DNA from: Sapria himalayana
Lineage: Eukaryota; Streptophyta; Magnoliopsida; Malpighiales; Rafflesiaceae
Length of the DNA stretch: 64,000 nt
Reading direction: 5' to 3'
Assembly (NCBI GenBank): GCA_029783825.1
Contig: JAREIK010002415.1
Coordinates: 436,501 to 500,500 of the forward strand
The notes beneath the pieces are model-generated. The model made no database searches. It saw only the letters and a program-made list of their open reading frames with translations, and was not told the DNA's origin. Every line of letters starts with the position of its first letter. Position 1 is the first letter of the stretch. A program made the translations under genes and the position numbers. Of the stretch, positions 1-9,990 are shown in pieces.

Positions 1-1060
1 GGATTCTCAGGGATTCTCCATCCTCATGATGACCCAGCCTTTTATGAGTGAATGATGAGAATCTTTAGAGATTATAATATTCAAAATAAAATATAAAGTA
101 TCATATTCGACAATGTATTTAACAATAGAGTAACCATTAATATGTTTGTTAGGAGTATTAGAGATGAACCATTAGAAAAGATTTTTTATGTTAGATGCAT
201 GTGTCATGCCATTAACCTGATAGTACAAGCGGGGAAGAAAGTGTGTGCCTCAACTTTAGAAAACATACGTAACTTACTAAAATATATTTGGATGCCTTGC
301 ATACAACAAGAATTTGGTAGTCTCTGTTTGTCTGTAGGACTAAAGAAGAAGAAATTCCAATCGGATGTGATATACCATTGAAATTACACATACCTAATGT
401 TGGAGTCATGTGTTGGATACGTACACGTGATATCCAAATATGTTAATAGTAAGAATAATGAACTTATTATTGATGATATTGAATGAGCTATAAAAATTTT
501 ATTTATAAAATTTTTGAAGATTTGTTATGATACTACGGACATGTGTTCGTCAGTTTATATTCCAGAATTTGCATTGCACTCATGTGCATATGCAACATTA
601 GTAGCATATTTAGGAAGTTTTAAGATGACCCAACACTTAGTGATATGGTTCTAGATTTGAAAACCAACTACTTAAAGTACTAGTCCACCATTCCATCTCT
701 TTATTGTTTAGCTGCTTGCATGGACCCTAGGGTTAAGGTGGAAGGGGTAGAGATCGTTTTGACATATATATCATTGTGCATGAACCATGAAGACCCTCTT
801 GAAGGGTTCATTCATGAGAAGTTGAGTGAGCTCTTTACATACTATGATACTAGGTATGATGGTAGTAATAGTGAGGATCTGAGTATGAACATGGATACCA
901 TATTCGGAAATGACGACTTTTCCATTCAGGTAGAGAGGGGAAAATGATGAGGTTGATCGTCGAATAGGTGCGAGCTGTCTTGGTACTTATATACTGATTA
1001 CTACTCAATCCTATCACATTCTGATAATAAAAATCTTGATATATTATAGTGGTGAAATTG
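1..1060 (+). pseudogene. hAT transposase remnant
   Basis: Broken transposase. Readable pieces are at 142-381 (includes FVRSIRDEPLEKIFYVRCMC and LKKKKFQSDV) and 720-947 (includes MDPRVKVEGVE and LFTYYDTRYDG). Both align in order with the transposase at 2938-5061. Several in-frame stops and frameshifts lie between them. Similarity stops near 1055, just after the segment equal to ILSHYDNNNLDLLQWW, so the C-terminal dimerisation region and last catalytic residue are missing. It cannot encode a working enzyme. It lies in opposite orientation to the copy at 2938-5061. Confidence 0.8.
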
Positions 1061-1769
1061 CTGTCTGATATTGAAATTACTCATTCATATTGTATTTGTT
1101 TTTGTTTATTTTTTATTTGTGATATTACTTTTAGTTTGAGGATTGATGCTTGAATATTAATTTTTTGTGAATTTCCATTTTGCATTGGTTTTTAATTTTA
1201 TTTAAATAGTATTAATTCATACACATTTAGTTTTTAAATTTTAGTTATTTATTATAATAAATAACCTTAATGTTTTATTAAAATAAATAAAATACAATTT
1301 AAAAAAATTAATTATTTATTAAAATTTAATAATTAACTATTAACATTAACTAAAAACTATTTAAGTATATAATTAAATAATTAATTTTTAAATTTTATAA
1401 TACTTTTAATATTAAGAATTAAAAAGTTAAAATTAATTAAAAAATTAAAACCCAGCTCAGACGGGCCGAAGCTAGCCTACCCAGGCCCGACCTAACATAG
1501 TTTCATCACAACTAGGTTGATGGGCCGTGCTAGGCCTGCTCTGATGAAACCGTGCCAGGCCAGGCACGATTACTATACCATCCATGCTAGGCACGACCTG
1601 GTGGCATGATTGGGTCACCTAAAACTGGGTCGGCCAGACCCATTTGACATCTCTAGGCATGAACCATGCCAAAAGTCGGCCTAGCCTAGCCCATGGAATT
1701 GTTCCAAATAGTGTTGCTAGGTAGGGCCCCAGACTGTGCTTGGGCTACCTGACCTATTTGACACCTCTA
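1..1769 (+). mobile_element. hAT transposon relic (element A), 5' part outside window
   Basis: Decayed member of the hAT family also found intact-like at 2210-5828. The first kilobase is similar to that element's transposase, read on the opposite strand. It is followed by an AT-rich tail (about 1080-1440) and a GC-rich subterminal block (about 1450-1769). The right end TTTGACACCTCTA at 1757-1769 matches the right end of the complete element. The left end lies beyond the window. The sequence after the end reads C then GTCCACAT (1771-1778), the same octamer that borders the next two elements. Confidence 0.8.
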
Positions 1770-1770
1770 C

Positions 1771-1778
1771 GTCCACAT
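1771..1778. repeat. Target-site octamer GTCCACAT, first of three copies
   Basis: GTCCACAT stands here between the end of element A and the start of element B. It recurs at 5842-5849 between B and D, and as ATCCACAT at 6243-6250 after D. hAT transposases make 8-bp target-site duplications, so these are read as duplications shared by elements lying in series. Confidence 0.75.
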
Positions 1779-2201
1779 TAAAGGTGTCAAAAGGGTCAGG
1801 CGGGCTTGACTTATTTTTTGGTGGCCCAATCGAGCCACTGTGCCGTGCTCAGAATAACTTGGTATAGTAACCATATTGTGTCTTGCATGGTACAGCTTGA
1901 GAAGTGTTAGTCGGCCAATCAGCCTGGCTCATACTTGGGTCATGCCTGGACTTGCCGGGTTGGGATGGGTCCTACCTATATTTTCCAGCTATTTTAAAAT
2001 AAAATGCAGCTGTGCCCCCTGGCATGGTTCACCATGCCGTTGGGCTAGGCACAGGCCGACATGAGGCACATCTCATGCTGGCTTGGCATGACACAAATCG
2101 TGCCGAGGGTTGGCCCTGCCTGGCCTACGGAATAGTTCCAAACCATATTGTGCTAGGCCAGGCTTGGCTGAATTGGGTCGTGCCCGGGCCGTCTAGCCCG
2201 T

Positions 2202-2209
2202 TTGACACC
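2202..2209. repeat. 8-bp target-site duplication TTGACACC (left) of element C
   Basis: TTGACACC at 2202-2209 is repeated exactly at 5829-5836, directly outside the TAGAGG...CTCTA ends of element C. The duplicated site is itself part of the terminal inverted repeat of element B. Confidence 0.9.
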
Positions 2210-2937
2210 TAGAGGTGTCAAATGTGCCGGCCCGGCACGACACGGTCCGTTTTTCACGAGCACGATCGTGCTACAGTGCCGTGCCGGGCACGGCACGGTT
2301 TGTATATAGGCGGGCACAGCACGGCCCGTAGGCACGGCAAGGCCGTGCAGGGCCCGCTCGGGCACGCCTTGGCCATACAGGCCAGGCGGCACGGCCGGGC
2401 AGGCAGGAGCCGCGACGTGGGACCGGGTCACCCGGGTCCTGGAGGCTGCACCGCCGCACGGGCTGACCGCTGACGGAGAGGCAGATGGCAGATTAAATTT
2501 TTTTTTATTGTAAATTTTTTGATTAAGTAACCGTATAGTTATAGAGTATTAATTATTAAATATAATTTTTTGTAAAAATTATAAAAATTAAAATTAAATA
2601 AAACAAACAAATATTAGAAATTTTTTTTTTATCAAATTCAATTTAGTTTAGCTTTTTTTATATTTATAATTTATTAATTATATATTAAAATTTAAAGTTA
2701 TTAATTTTTTAAATAAAATTTAAATCGTAAAAAAAATAAATAAATACATTATGTTAGTAAAAATTAAAATAAAAAAAAAATTAAACTACACAAATGAAAA
2801 ATTACCAATCATGCTTTTGAAACCGATGGTCCGAACAAATCAAGTATAAATTTCAACACAATGTATGGTATAAAGTACAAACAAAGCGTATAAATAAAAT
2901 AAATAAAAAAACATCGAAAAAAAAGAGCAGATGAGCA

Positions 2938-5061
2938 TCAATCGTCAAGCGGCATATCATCAGAATCATCAGCCGCAACATCAAGATCAGTATCATATGG
3001 ATCATCATCATCGGCAATCACCTCCTCCGCCATCGTAGTGGATGTGGATGCGACTGCAGTGTCTGTCACAGTCCCAGCTTCAGCATGATCACGGATGCTA
3101 AACCTCGATTCCTCCCAATCCTTCAAACATGCCAAGGCCTCAACCATATATGGATGTAATCTCGATCTCCTATCCGTAATCACGTTCACTGCAACAGAAA
3201 AAGCAGACTACGATGCTACGCTCGACACCGGAGGAGTCAGTAGATCCCGTGCCATCCTAGATAGCACGGGATAGGTGGACTCATATGATTTCCACCACTG
3301 TAATAAATCAAGATTATTATTATCATAATGTGATAGGATTGAGCAGTAATCGGTATCTAAGTACCGAGACAGCTCGCTCCTATGTGAAGGTCCACCCCTA
3401 CGTTTCCCCCTCGCTAGGTTTATGGAATAATCGTCATCTCCGAACAAGGTATAAGTGTCCGTACTCACAGTCTCACCACCACCACCACCATACCTAGTAT
3501 CGTAGTATGTGAACAGGTTTGTCAACTTCTCGTAAATGAACCCTTCAGGTGGCTCTTCCAGGTTCATGCACGAGGAAATGAAAGTCAGGGTGTTTTCAAC
3601 CCCTTCCACCTTAGCCATAGGGTCTATGCATGCTGCGAGGCAATAAAGAGATGGAATGGTGGACCAGTACTTCAGGTACTTGGTCTCCATCTCTACAACC
3701 ATATGGCTGAGCGTCGGGTCCGCTCGATACTTCCTAAACATGCTACTAATGTTGCATATGCAATGGAGTGCAATGCAAGTGGTGGGCGTATAAACCGACG
3801 AACACATGTTCGTCGTGTCATAAAATATCTTCAGAAATTTCATAAATGAAATTCCTGAAGCCCAGTCAGTGTCGTCAATAATAAGTTCGCCACTCTTACT
3901 ATTGACGTAGTCGGATATCACGTGTTCGTATCCAACACATGATTCCAACATCAGGTACGTGTAATTCCAACGATGTCTCACATCCGATTGGAATTTCTTC
4001 TTCTTAAGATTCGCAGACAAACAGAGATTACCAAACTCTTGTAGTCTGCGAGGAGTGTGAATATACTTGAGTGCATTGCATATATTTTCCAACGCGGGGG
4101 AACACACCTTCATACCCGCTTGAACTATCAGGTTAATCACATGACACATGCATCTGACATGAAAGATCTCTCCTAATGGTGCGTCTCTAATATTCCTAAC
4201 AAACATATTGATCGCTACTCCATTATTCACAGCATTATCGAAAGTGACACTAAAAATTTTATTTTGAATTTTATATTCCCTAAATATTTTCATCATACAC
4301 TCAAAAATGGCCGGGCCATCATGAGGATGAAGAATCTCAGTGAATCCTAATATTTTTTTATTGATTGTCTAGTTAGAATCTACATAGTGACTCGTGAGAC
4401 ATGCATAAGAAGAATCATCGTGACATGTCCATATATCGGACGTCACGGACACCACTCCACTATATGCCAAAAATTCCTTAATTATTTTTTGATTTTCTAA
4501 CTTATATATCTTTAGTATGTCACTCCTAGATGTTGACCTAGGAATCCTACGATAGGATGGCTGAAAATAAGTCTGCATGATGCTCACTACCATCGGATCT
4601 TCCGAAAATCTGATCGGAAGACCCATCAATGTGATGAGCCTGGCCATGCCGTCCCTACCCAACTCGCTGGAGTATACGAAGGGAGTAAACTTTGAGACTG
4701 AACTCGATCCAGTCTCAAAAAATGTAGTGCCAAGTTGGGTTTGCCTAGGATCTAAGGGTCCATATTTTTTGGTGTATATTTCGGCATGCCTCTTAAGGTG
4801 CCCAGTCCCACATGTACTATTGCATGTTAAAAGTCTCATACAATATTTGCACTGTGCCATTTCAAGTTCCTCACCCCTAACATTTACTTGTGTTATGATT
4901 TTAAAATGTGTCCAAACTACAGAAGTCCTCCTAGTTTTTTGTTTTTTAGAACTTTGGGTTGCGACGACAGGAGAAACCAAAGTTTTAGCAGCCGCAGACG
5001 TCTGTGTAACACTAACATTTTCATTTTCCAAATTTAAATACGTGTCAGGTGTATTTGTCAT
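2938..5061 (-). pseudogene. hAT (BED zinc finger) transposase with two in-frame stop codons
   Basis: A single frame of 708 codons from ATG 5061 to stop 2938, broken only by TAG at 4369-4371 and TAG at 3208-3210. In order: a low-complexity N-terminus, a BED-type zinc finger around residues 50-95 (WTHF, CKYC, HLKRH), the SDIWT motif near residue 212, TFDNA in the catalytic core, the LLQWW and YPVLSRMARDLLTPP hAT C-terminal region, then SVAS followed by the second stop and SAFSVAVNVITDRRSRL. Downstream is an acidic tail rich in Asp. The first stop falls where relatives usually have Trp (after HYVDSN). The second falls where hAT enzymes have the Glu of the S-x-S-E motif, the likely third catalytic acid. 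A nuclear DNA-cutting and joining enzyme when intact; inactive as read. Length is normal for the family. Confidence 0.9.
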
Positions 5062-5353
5062 TTTTTATGTTTTTTATTTTTTCCTAAGTTTTTTCTAGAG
5101 AGAAAAGCTTTAGAGAGAGAAAGTAAATAAAAACGTAAAATAAAATACCCGGTAAAAGCAATGAGGTCAGTCACGTGCAAGGTGCACCGCAGGAAGCTCT
5201 GATGTTCAAAACTCAAGTTGAGTTTCACGAAAATCCAAGCCGAAATCAAAATCACGAGGGCCGAGAGAGAGATGCACGGTTTATGTGAGAGATAGAAAGT
5301 ATTGAGAGGTTTTATGTTTTTGAAAAACATAAATGTTATAGGGAGGGGGTAGA

Positions 5354-5360
5354 TTTTATA
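5354..5360 (-). promoter_or_regulatory. Candidate TATA box of the hAT transposase
   Basis: TATAAAA on the - strand in the context CCTATAAAATC, about 290 bp upstream of the transposase ATG. Position and match fit a TATA box with a leader containing CTCTCTCTC. Inferred from sequence only. Confidence 0.45.
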
Positions 5361-5433
5361 GGCTAAATAAAGTTTTTTTTTATAAAAAAAGATATTTTTT
5401 TATTATTTTTTTGAATTTTTTTAATATTTTTAA

Positions 5434-5496
5434 GGGGCAGAATCACGAGGATCTTTGGATTCTGCCCCCTAGCCGTTGGAGGCGAATCCAACGGCT
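5434..5496. repeat. Two adjacent perfect hairpins in hAT element C
   Basis: Hairpin 1: GGGGCAGAATC (5434-5444) pairs with GATTCTGCCCC (5458-5468), an 11-bp stem. Hairpin 2: AGCCGTTGGA (5471-5480) pairs with TCCAACGGCT (5487-5496), a 10-bp stem with a 6-nt loop. They lie between the AT-rich leader and the GC-rich terminal block. A decayed version of hairpin 2 is present in the related hAT near 54760-54790. Confidence 0.8.
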
Positions 5497-5841
5497 GAAA
5501 ATCTGTGATGTTTGAAATTTTTTTTTTGGCCGTTGAGATTGGTCGGATCTAAGACCGTCGGGTATCGGCAGTCGGGACCGCGGGTCGGGTCCAATCAGAC
5601 CCGACCCGCGGTCTTTTTACCGGGGAGGGCCGAGGGGGCCAGCCGCCAGCCGGCAAGGGGACGGCGGACGGCCGGACGGGTCACGCCACGCCACACGTGA
5701 CATGCCGCCAACGACACGCGTGCCTGCGTGAACCGGCACGGGACGGACCCGTGCCGGGCCAGGCACGGCACGGACCCGGGCACGCTTTAAAAACGTGCCG
5801 GGCCGGCCCGACACGTTTGACACCTCTATTGACACCTCTAT

Positions 5842-5849
5842 GTCCACAT
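5842..5849. repeat. Target-site octamer GTCCACAT, second copy
   Basis: Identical to 1771-1778. It separates the right end of element B (CTCTA, 5840) from the left end of element D (TGGAGTTGTC, 5850). Confidence 0.75.
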
Positions 5850-6242
5850 TGGAGTTGTCAAAAGGGTTGGGCTACCCGACCCATTTTTGGTGGCCTAATA
5901 GAGCCACCATGCCGTGCTCGACACAGCCTGGTAGAGTAACTATGAGGTGCTAGGAATGACACGGCTTGAGAAGTTTCATCGGCACGACCTGCTAGCTCAG
6001 CTCATACCTAGGTCATGCCTGGACTTGCCGAGTCAGGCTGGTCATACTCGGTTTGTGCAGTTGGATTTAAAAAAAAATCAATTAGGGCCCAGGGCCGATT
6101 TACTGTGCCGCTGAGTTAGGCACATGAGTCGTGCTTGGCCTGACACGACACAAACTATGACAAGGGTCAACCTAGCTCGGCCTATGGAACGGTTCCAAAC
6201 CATGCTGTTTCGGGCCATGCACATGCCGTTTTGACCCCTCTA
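5850..6242. mobile_element. Short non-autonomous hAT element D
   Basis: A 393-bp element that begins TGGAGTTGTCAAAAGGG and ends TTTTGACCCCTCTA. It is flanked by GTCCACAT (5842-5849) and ATCCACAT (6243-6250). Its interior resembles element B (both contain TTGGTGGCC and GCCGTGCTC near the left end). It has no coding capacity. Confidence 0.8.
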
Positions 6243-6250
6243 ATCCACAT

Positions 6251-6544
6251 TGTACCAACTTGCAAAAAAAAAAACAAAAAAAAAAAACAAAAAGAATGAA
6301 AAAAATAAAGAAGTATGTGAATAGAATAAAACCAATAATTTTAAAATAACAAACATGCATTTATATTTTATTAGAAAAACCAAACTAAAAAAGTGAATTA
6401 ATCTTCCTAATTTATATAGATCCAACTAAGGGAGAATTATATTTTGGGATATTTCTTCAAAAATTTTAACATTTAGAAACTAAAATTTTGATATTTTTTT
6501 AAAAAGTCGCAAAACTAAAAATAAATTAAAAATAATCCCACCCT
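6251..6544. other. AT-rich spacer, nothing recognised
   Basis: Contains homopolymer A tracts around 6267-6290 and AT-rich DNA. I see no gene, terminal repeat or RNA gene here. Confidence 0.5.
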
Positions 6545-6720
6545 AATTCGTAAGTCCTAAACTACCCTCTCCCCTGCCCTTCGCTCGCCCCTCACCCGCC
6601 CCTCGCCCTCGCCCACACCCTCGCCTACGCCCACGTCCCTCCTTGCTCACGCCCTCGCCCACGCCCACGTCCCCCCTTGCCCATGCCCTCTCTCCACCCC
6701 TCTCCCCTCACCCGTCTCCA
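6545..6720. repeat. C-rich, strand-asymmetric tract of CCCTCGCC / CCCACGCCCACG words
   Basis: The + strand is made of short C-rich words (CCCTCGCC, CGCCCACGCCCACGTCC) in loose tandem, with almost no A runs. It directly precedes the GAGCTC repeat and contrasts sharply with the AT-rich surroundings. Confidence 0.75.
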
Positions 6721-7590
6721 TGAGCTCCTTCGTGGAGTCATTATCGAGCTCTCGGTCGAGCTCGTCCTCGAGCTCCAGGAGCTAGACGGAGCCCTCGGTC
6801 TAGCTCTTGGGGCTCAATGCCAAGCTCCTGGAGCACGAAGGAGCTCGACGTGAGCTCCTGGAGCATGAAGGAGCTCGACTAATAGCTCCATTGAGCATGT
6901 CATAGAGCTCTAAGAGTTCGACGTTGCTCTCGAGCTCGACCGAGAGCTCCGTCCAGCTCGTTGTCGAGTTCCGAGAGCTCCATCGAGCTCCAAAAGCTCG
7001 ACAGAGCCCTCGGTCGAGTTCCTGGTGCTCGATGGAGCTCTACGCTGAGATCGTGGAGCTTGAAGAAGCTCTACCGAGAGCTCCATCGAGCTCATCGACG
7101 AGCTCCAGGAGCTCCAAAAGCTCGACGGAGCCCTCAGTCGAGCTCCTGGTGCTCGATGGAGCTCTACGCCGAGCTCCTGGAGCTTGAAGAAGCTCTACCA
7201 AGAGCTCCATCGAGCTCGACGTTGCTCTCGGTCGAGCTTTTGGAGCTCGACGCGAGCTCCTGGAGCTCAATGCCAACCTCCTAGATCTTGATCGAGAGCT
7301 CCATTGAGCTCGTTGTCAAGCTCCAAGAGATCAATGGAACTCTCGGTCGAGCTCCAATAGCTTGAAAGAGCTCGACCGAGAGATCCAATAGCTTGAAAGA
7401 GCTCGATCGAGAGCTCCATTGAGCTTGTCGTTCGAGCTCCAGGTGTTCGAAGGAGCTCTTAGTCAAGCTCCAGGAGCTCGATGGAGGATGATGCCAAGCT
7501 CCTGAAGCTCGACTGAGCTCTTGGTCGAGCTACAGGTACCACAAGCTCTAAAAGATTGATGGAGCTTGTGGTCAAGCTCCATCTAGCTCG
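6721..7590. repeat. Degenerate minisatellite built around the palindrome GAGCTC
   Basis: By eye I count about 35 GAGCTC hexamers in roughly 800 bp, spaced irregularly at about 12-60 bp and joined by words such as CCTGGAGC, TCGACGGAGCC and CTCGGTCGAGC. Longer units recur (for example AGCTCCATCGAGCTC and CTTGAAGAAGCTCTACC). Because the core is palindromic both strands look alike, giving overlapping open frames rich in Glu, Leu and Ser. No protein family is recognisable, so I treat these frames as artefacts. Confidence 0.85.
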
Positions 7591-8599
7591 ATGGGATAGG
7601 GTAAGGACCAATGGTAGAGAGCGAGAGTAGTTTAGGATAAACGTAATAGAGTGCACTAAATTTAAATATTTTAAGATTTTGGTGACTTATTTTCAAAATT
7701 AAAAAGATAAGTTTCAAATTCTTAAATTTTTCTAGGGGAGCACCCCAAAACATAATTCTCCCTCCCACAAATCTCCCTCTTAGCCCTAGGTACCTTTTCG
7801 AGTATATCTGAGTTTTTTCTAATATATATCATATCTAAAGATATATTACATTTATGTGCTTTGACTAACAGTGAAAAGTAGAATCTTTTGGAGAGATATA
7901 TTATACTTTAACTCTCTCATCGAGTTATGTATGTATCCGAATGAAAATCCATGTATGGTGGAAACCTTTTTATCTATAAAATTTTTTATAGGCTCTAGTA
8001 GACTTACAATTAAATAAGCCTCAATGTTAGACATCGTTATGCACTTTGTATCTTGGATTATTAAAATATTATCCCCCCCCTCCTTCCTCCCCTGTTGATA
8101 TTAAATAAAGGTAAATCTCCTTAAGTTAGAATCATCAATTATATCATAATCAATATTTCTGAAAATAATGAGCTTTCACCCTTCTAGACATAGAGATTGT
8201 TGAAATATTCCTCAAAGATATTTTAGAAAAGATTTTACTGTTGCATAATAATATCAATTTAGGTCAGAGAGAAAACAACTAACCACACTAAATAAGTATG
8301 TTATACCTAGTCTAGTACAAACCATGTCATACATAAAACTATAAATAGTTGATGTATAGAGAATATGACTCACGTTTCTCCTTTGCTCATTAGTCTTCGA
8401 ACAATATTCAATATTCAATTTGAATCATTGGCTAAAGGCATTACAACTAGTTTTTTTTACAAAAAATCTCTCAAAAACTTTTCCATGCAAAAAAAATTGG
8501 GATAATCAAAAATGTCTAGAAGTCCTATCTAAGATGATGCTCATCCATAGAATCTACTTAATTGAGCCCGAGTTTTTCATAGAAAATATATTTTCCAAC

Positions 8600-9990
8600 T
8601 CTCTATTAAGCTTGTTAATATGTATTTTATTATGACTAATGATTAACATGTTTTCAATCTATAATAAAAAAATAATTATTTTAGCACCTAACTGATGACT
8701 AGCAAATACACAATGATCACAAAATATATGTTAACAGTTATGAGGGTCCATAAATGAACATAATTTATTATACCATTGCATCTTGGATTGCCTAATCCCA
8801 TATAAATTACTGTTGGGTTTACATACTAGATCTTCCTTTCCTTCTACTTCGAATCTATTTTCACAACGATTTGATTGATTGCTAACATCAAGTTGGTAGC
8901 CAAATTCAGAATATTTCTAGATTTATTGTACCAATGTGTTAGGCTCTCCGATATGCATAGGTAATACATAAACATGAAATCTAGAGAATAACTAGTTAAA
9001 TCTAGGTCTTTTCAACTAAGGTTGAGATATATTATCATGATCAATTGGGCCTACCTAGTTCTTGCTGGAATATCATCACTCAACTCATTGACTAGAAATT
9101 GATGTGTCTTAGTATAATCATTTGGTTACTCAATTACTCATCCTTAATTATCTAATATATGAAGGGAAATAACTCTAGTTTATGTGAAGTGTAGTTCCTA
9201 CAAGTTTGTTCTCCTCGCCACTTAGATGATTGTATTCAATTAGTTAGTATTCTAGAAAAACTATATCTCTATTCCAAATAAGCTTTGTAAAAATTATGTT
9301 TCATAGTCTATACATCTGAACTTCTTATGTCTATTGCCAAAAATGATCTATGGATGTAAAATGAAAGCTTTTCAACTGAATACTCTAAAGTGATCATAAG
9401 ATGTATCTTTGATATTCTAAATTTTTTGAGAATAGCACTTTCTATGAAAATAGCAGAATACATATTGATTAAATTAATAACTATATGCATAGTTTCTCCT
9501 CAAAAGTTTTAGGAAGATGTGTATGAGAAACCAATTCACTTGACTCTCTTCTTAATAGTCTCTAGTTCATCCTTTTAATTATTTCATTCAATTGAGATAT
9601 CATGGTTAGTATTCTTTTAAGTTCGATACATTGGATAATAAAATAGATTTTAAACTAATCCACATACTCTCTTTGATTATCAAAGTATATAGAGATTAGT
9701 GTCCTATTATTTTTTTTTCTCTCTCTATCATGGCATGAAAATCCTTAAAGATATGAAAGACCTGATCTTTGGTCTTTAAGGTAGAAGCCTACGCTTTCCT
9801 AAATAGATATCATAAAGCAAATTGCCCCTATCAAGTATCTAGCTCTATATCTCCTTGAAGAGGGATGAAAGGCGGATGATATTTTATGGATTTTCTATTC
9901 ATATAGTCCATACACTTATCAAGAAAAATATCATTGGTCAAGTGACCAAAGTATTCTTTCTAGTAAGTAGCTGAAAGTCCTTTTAATTCA
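8600..9990 (-). pseudogene. Decayed Ty1/Copia integrase and reverse transcriptase
   Basis: Reading the - strand from high to low coordinates gives Copia landmarks in the right order. Integrase: LKTKDQVFHIFKDFHAM near 9690-9770; LNEIIKRMN, a form of the NGVIERMN motif, near 9540-9600; LINMYSA near 9450. RT: FEVEGKEDLVCKPN and LYGIRQSKMQWY near 8770-8860; a ruined YVDD block (IEN in place of VDD) near 8640-8690. Stops and frameshifts are frequent. No LTRs were found. AT-rich flanks (about 7790-8600 and 9990-10950) may belong to the same element but show no clear motif. Dead element. Confidence 0.7.

Larger units (their letters stand above)
2210..5828 (-). mobile_element. Near-complete autonomous-type hAT transposon (element C)
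   Basis: A 3,619-bp element with inverted ends TAGAGGTGTCAAA (left) and TTTGACACCTCTA (right), a perfect 8-bp target duplication (TTGACACC), GC-rich subterminal blocks (about 2210-2480 and 5560-5828) and one transposase gene on the - strand with two stop codons. The subterminal blocks are dense in GGCACGG and CCGTGCC words, as expected for transposase binding sites. It sits inside the end of element B. The intact ends and target duplication suggest it is the youngest hAT in the window. It may still be mobile if transposase is supplied in trans (inference). Confidence 0.9.
1779..5840. mobile_element. Short non-autonomous hAT element B, split by element C
   Basis: Begins TAAAGGTGTCAAAAGGG and runs GC-rich to 2209. 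Its last bases (TCTA, 5837-5840) lie beyond the inserted element C (2210-5828) and one copy of C's 8-bp target duplication. Without these the element is about 435 bp and has no coding capacity. It is flanked by GTCCACAT at 1771-1778 and 5842-5849. It is full of motifs such as GGCACG and GCCGGGC, typical of the subterminal repeats of this hAT family. Short open frames inside it are composition artefacts. Confidence 0.75.

Noticed and set aside
1876..2473. Open frames in the GC-rich blocks of the hAT cluster (also 5512-5939, 17585-17985 and 59847-60345)
   Set aside because: They coincide with non-coding subterminal regions of hAT elements; GC-rich composition lowers stop frequency.
4577..5098. 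173-codon open frame on the + strand
   Set aside because: It is the antisense shadow of the hAT transposase N-terminal half.
6910..7490. Several overlapping open frames of 60-107 codons on both strands, rich in Glu, Leu and Ser
   Set aside because: They arise from the GAGCTC palindromic repeat, appear in all frames, and match no protein family.
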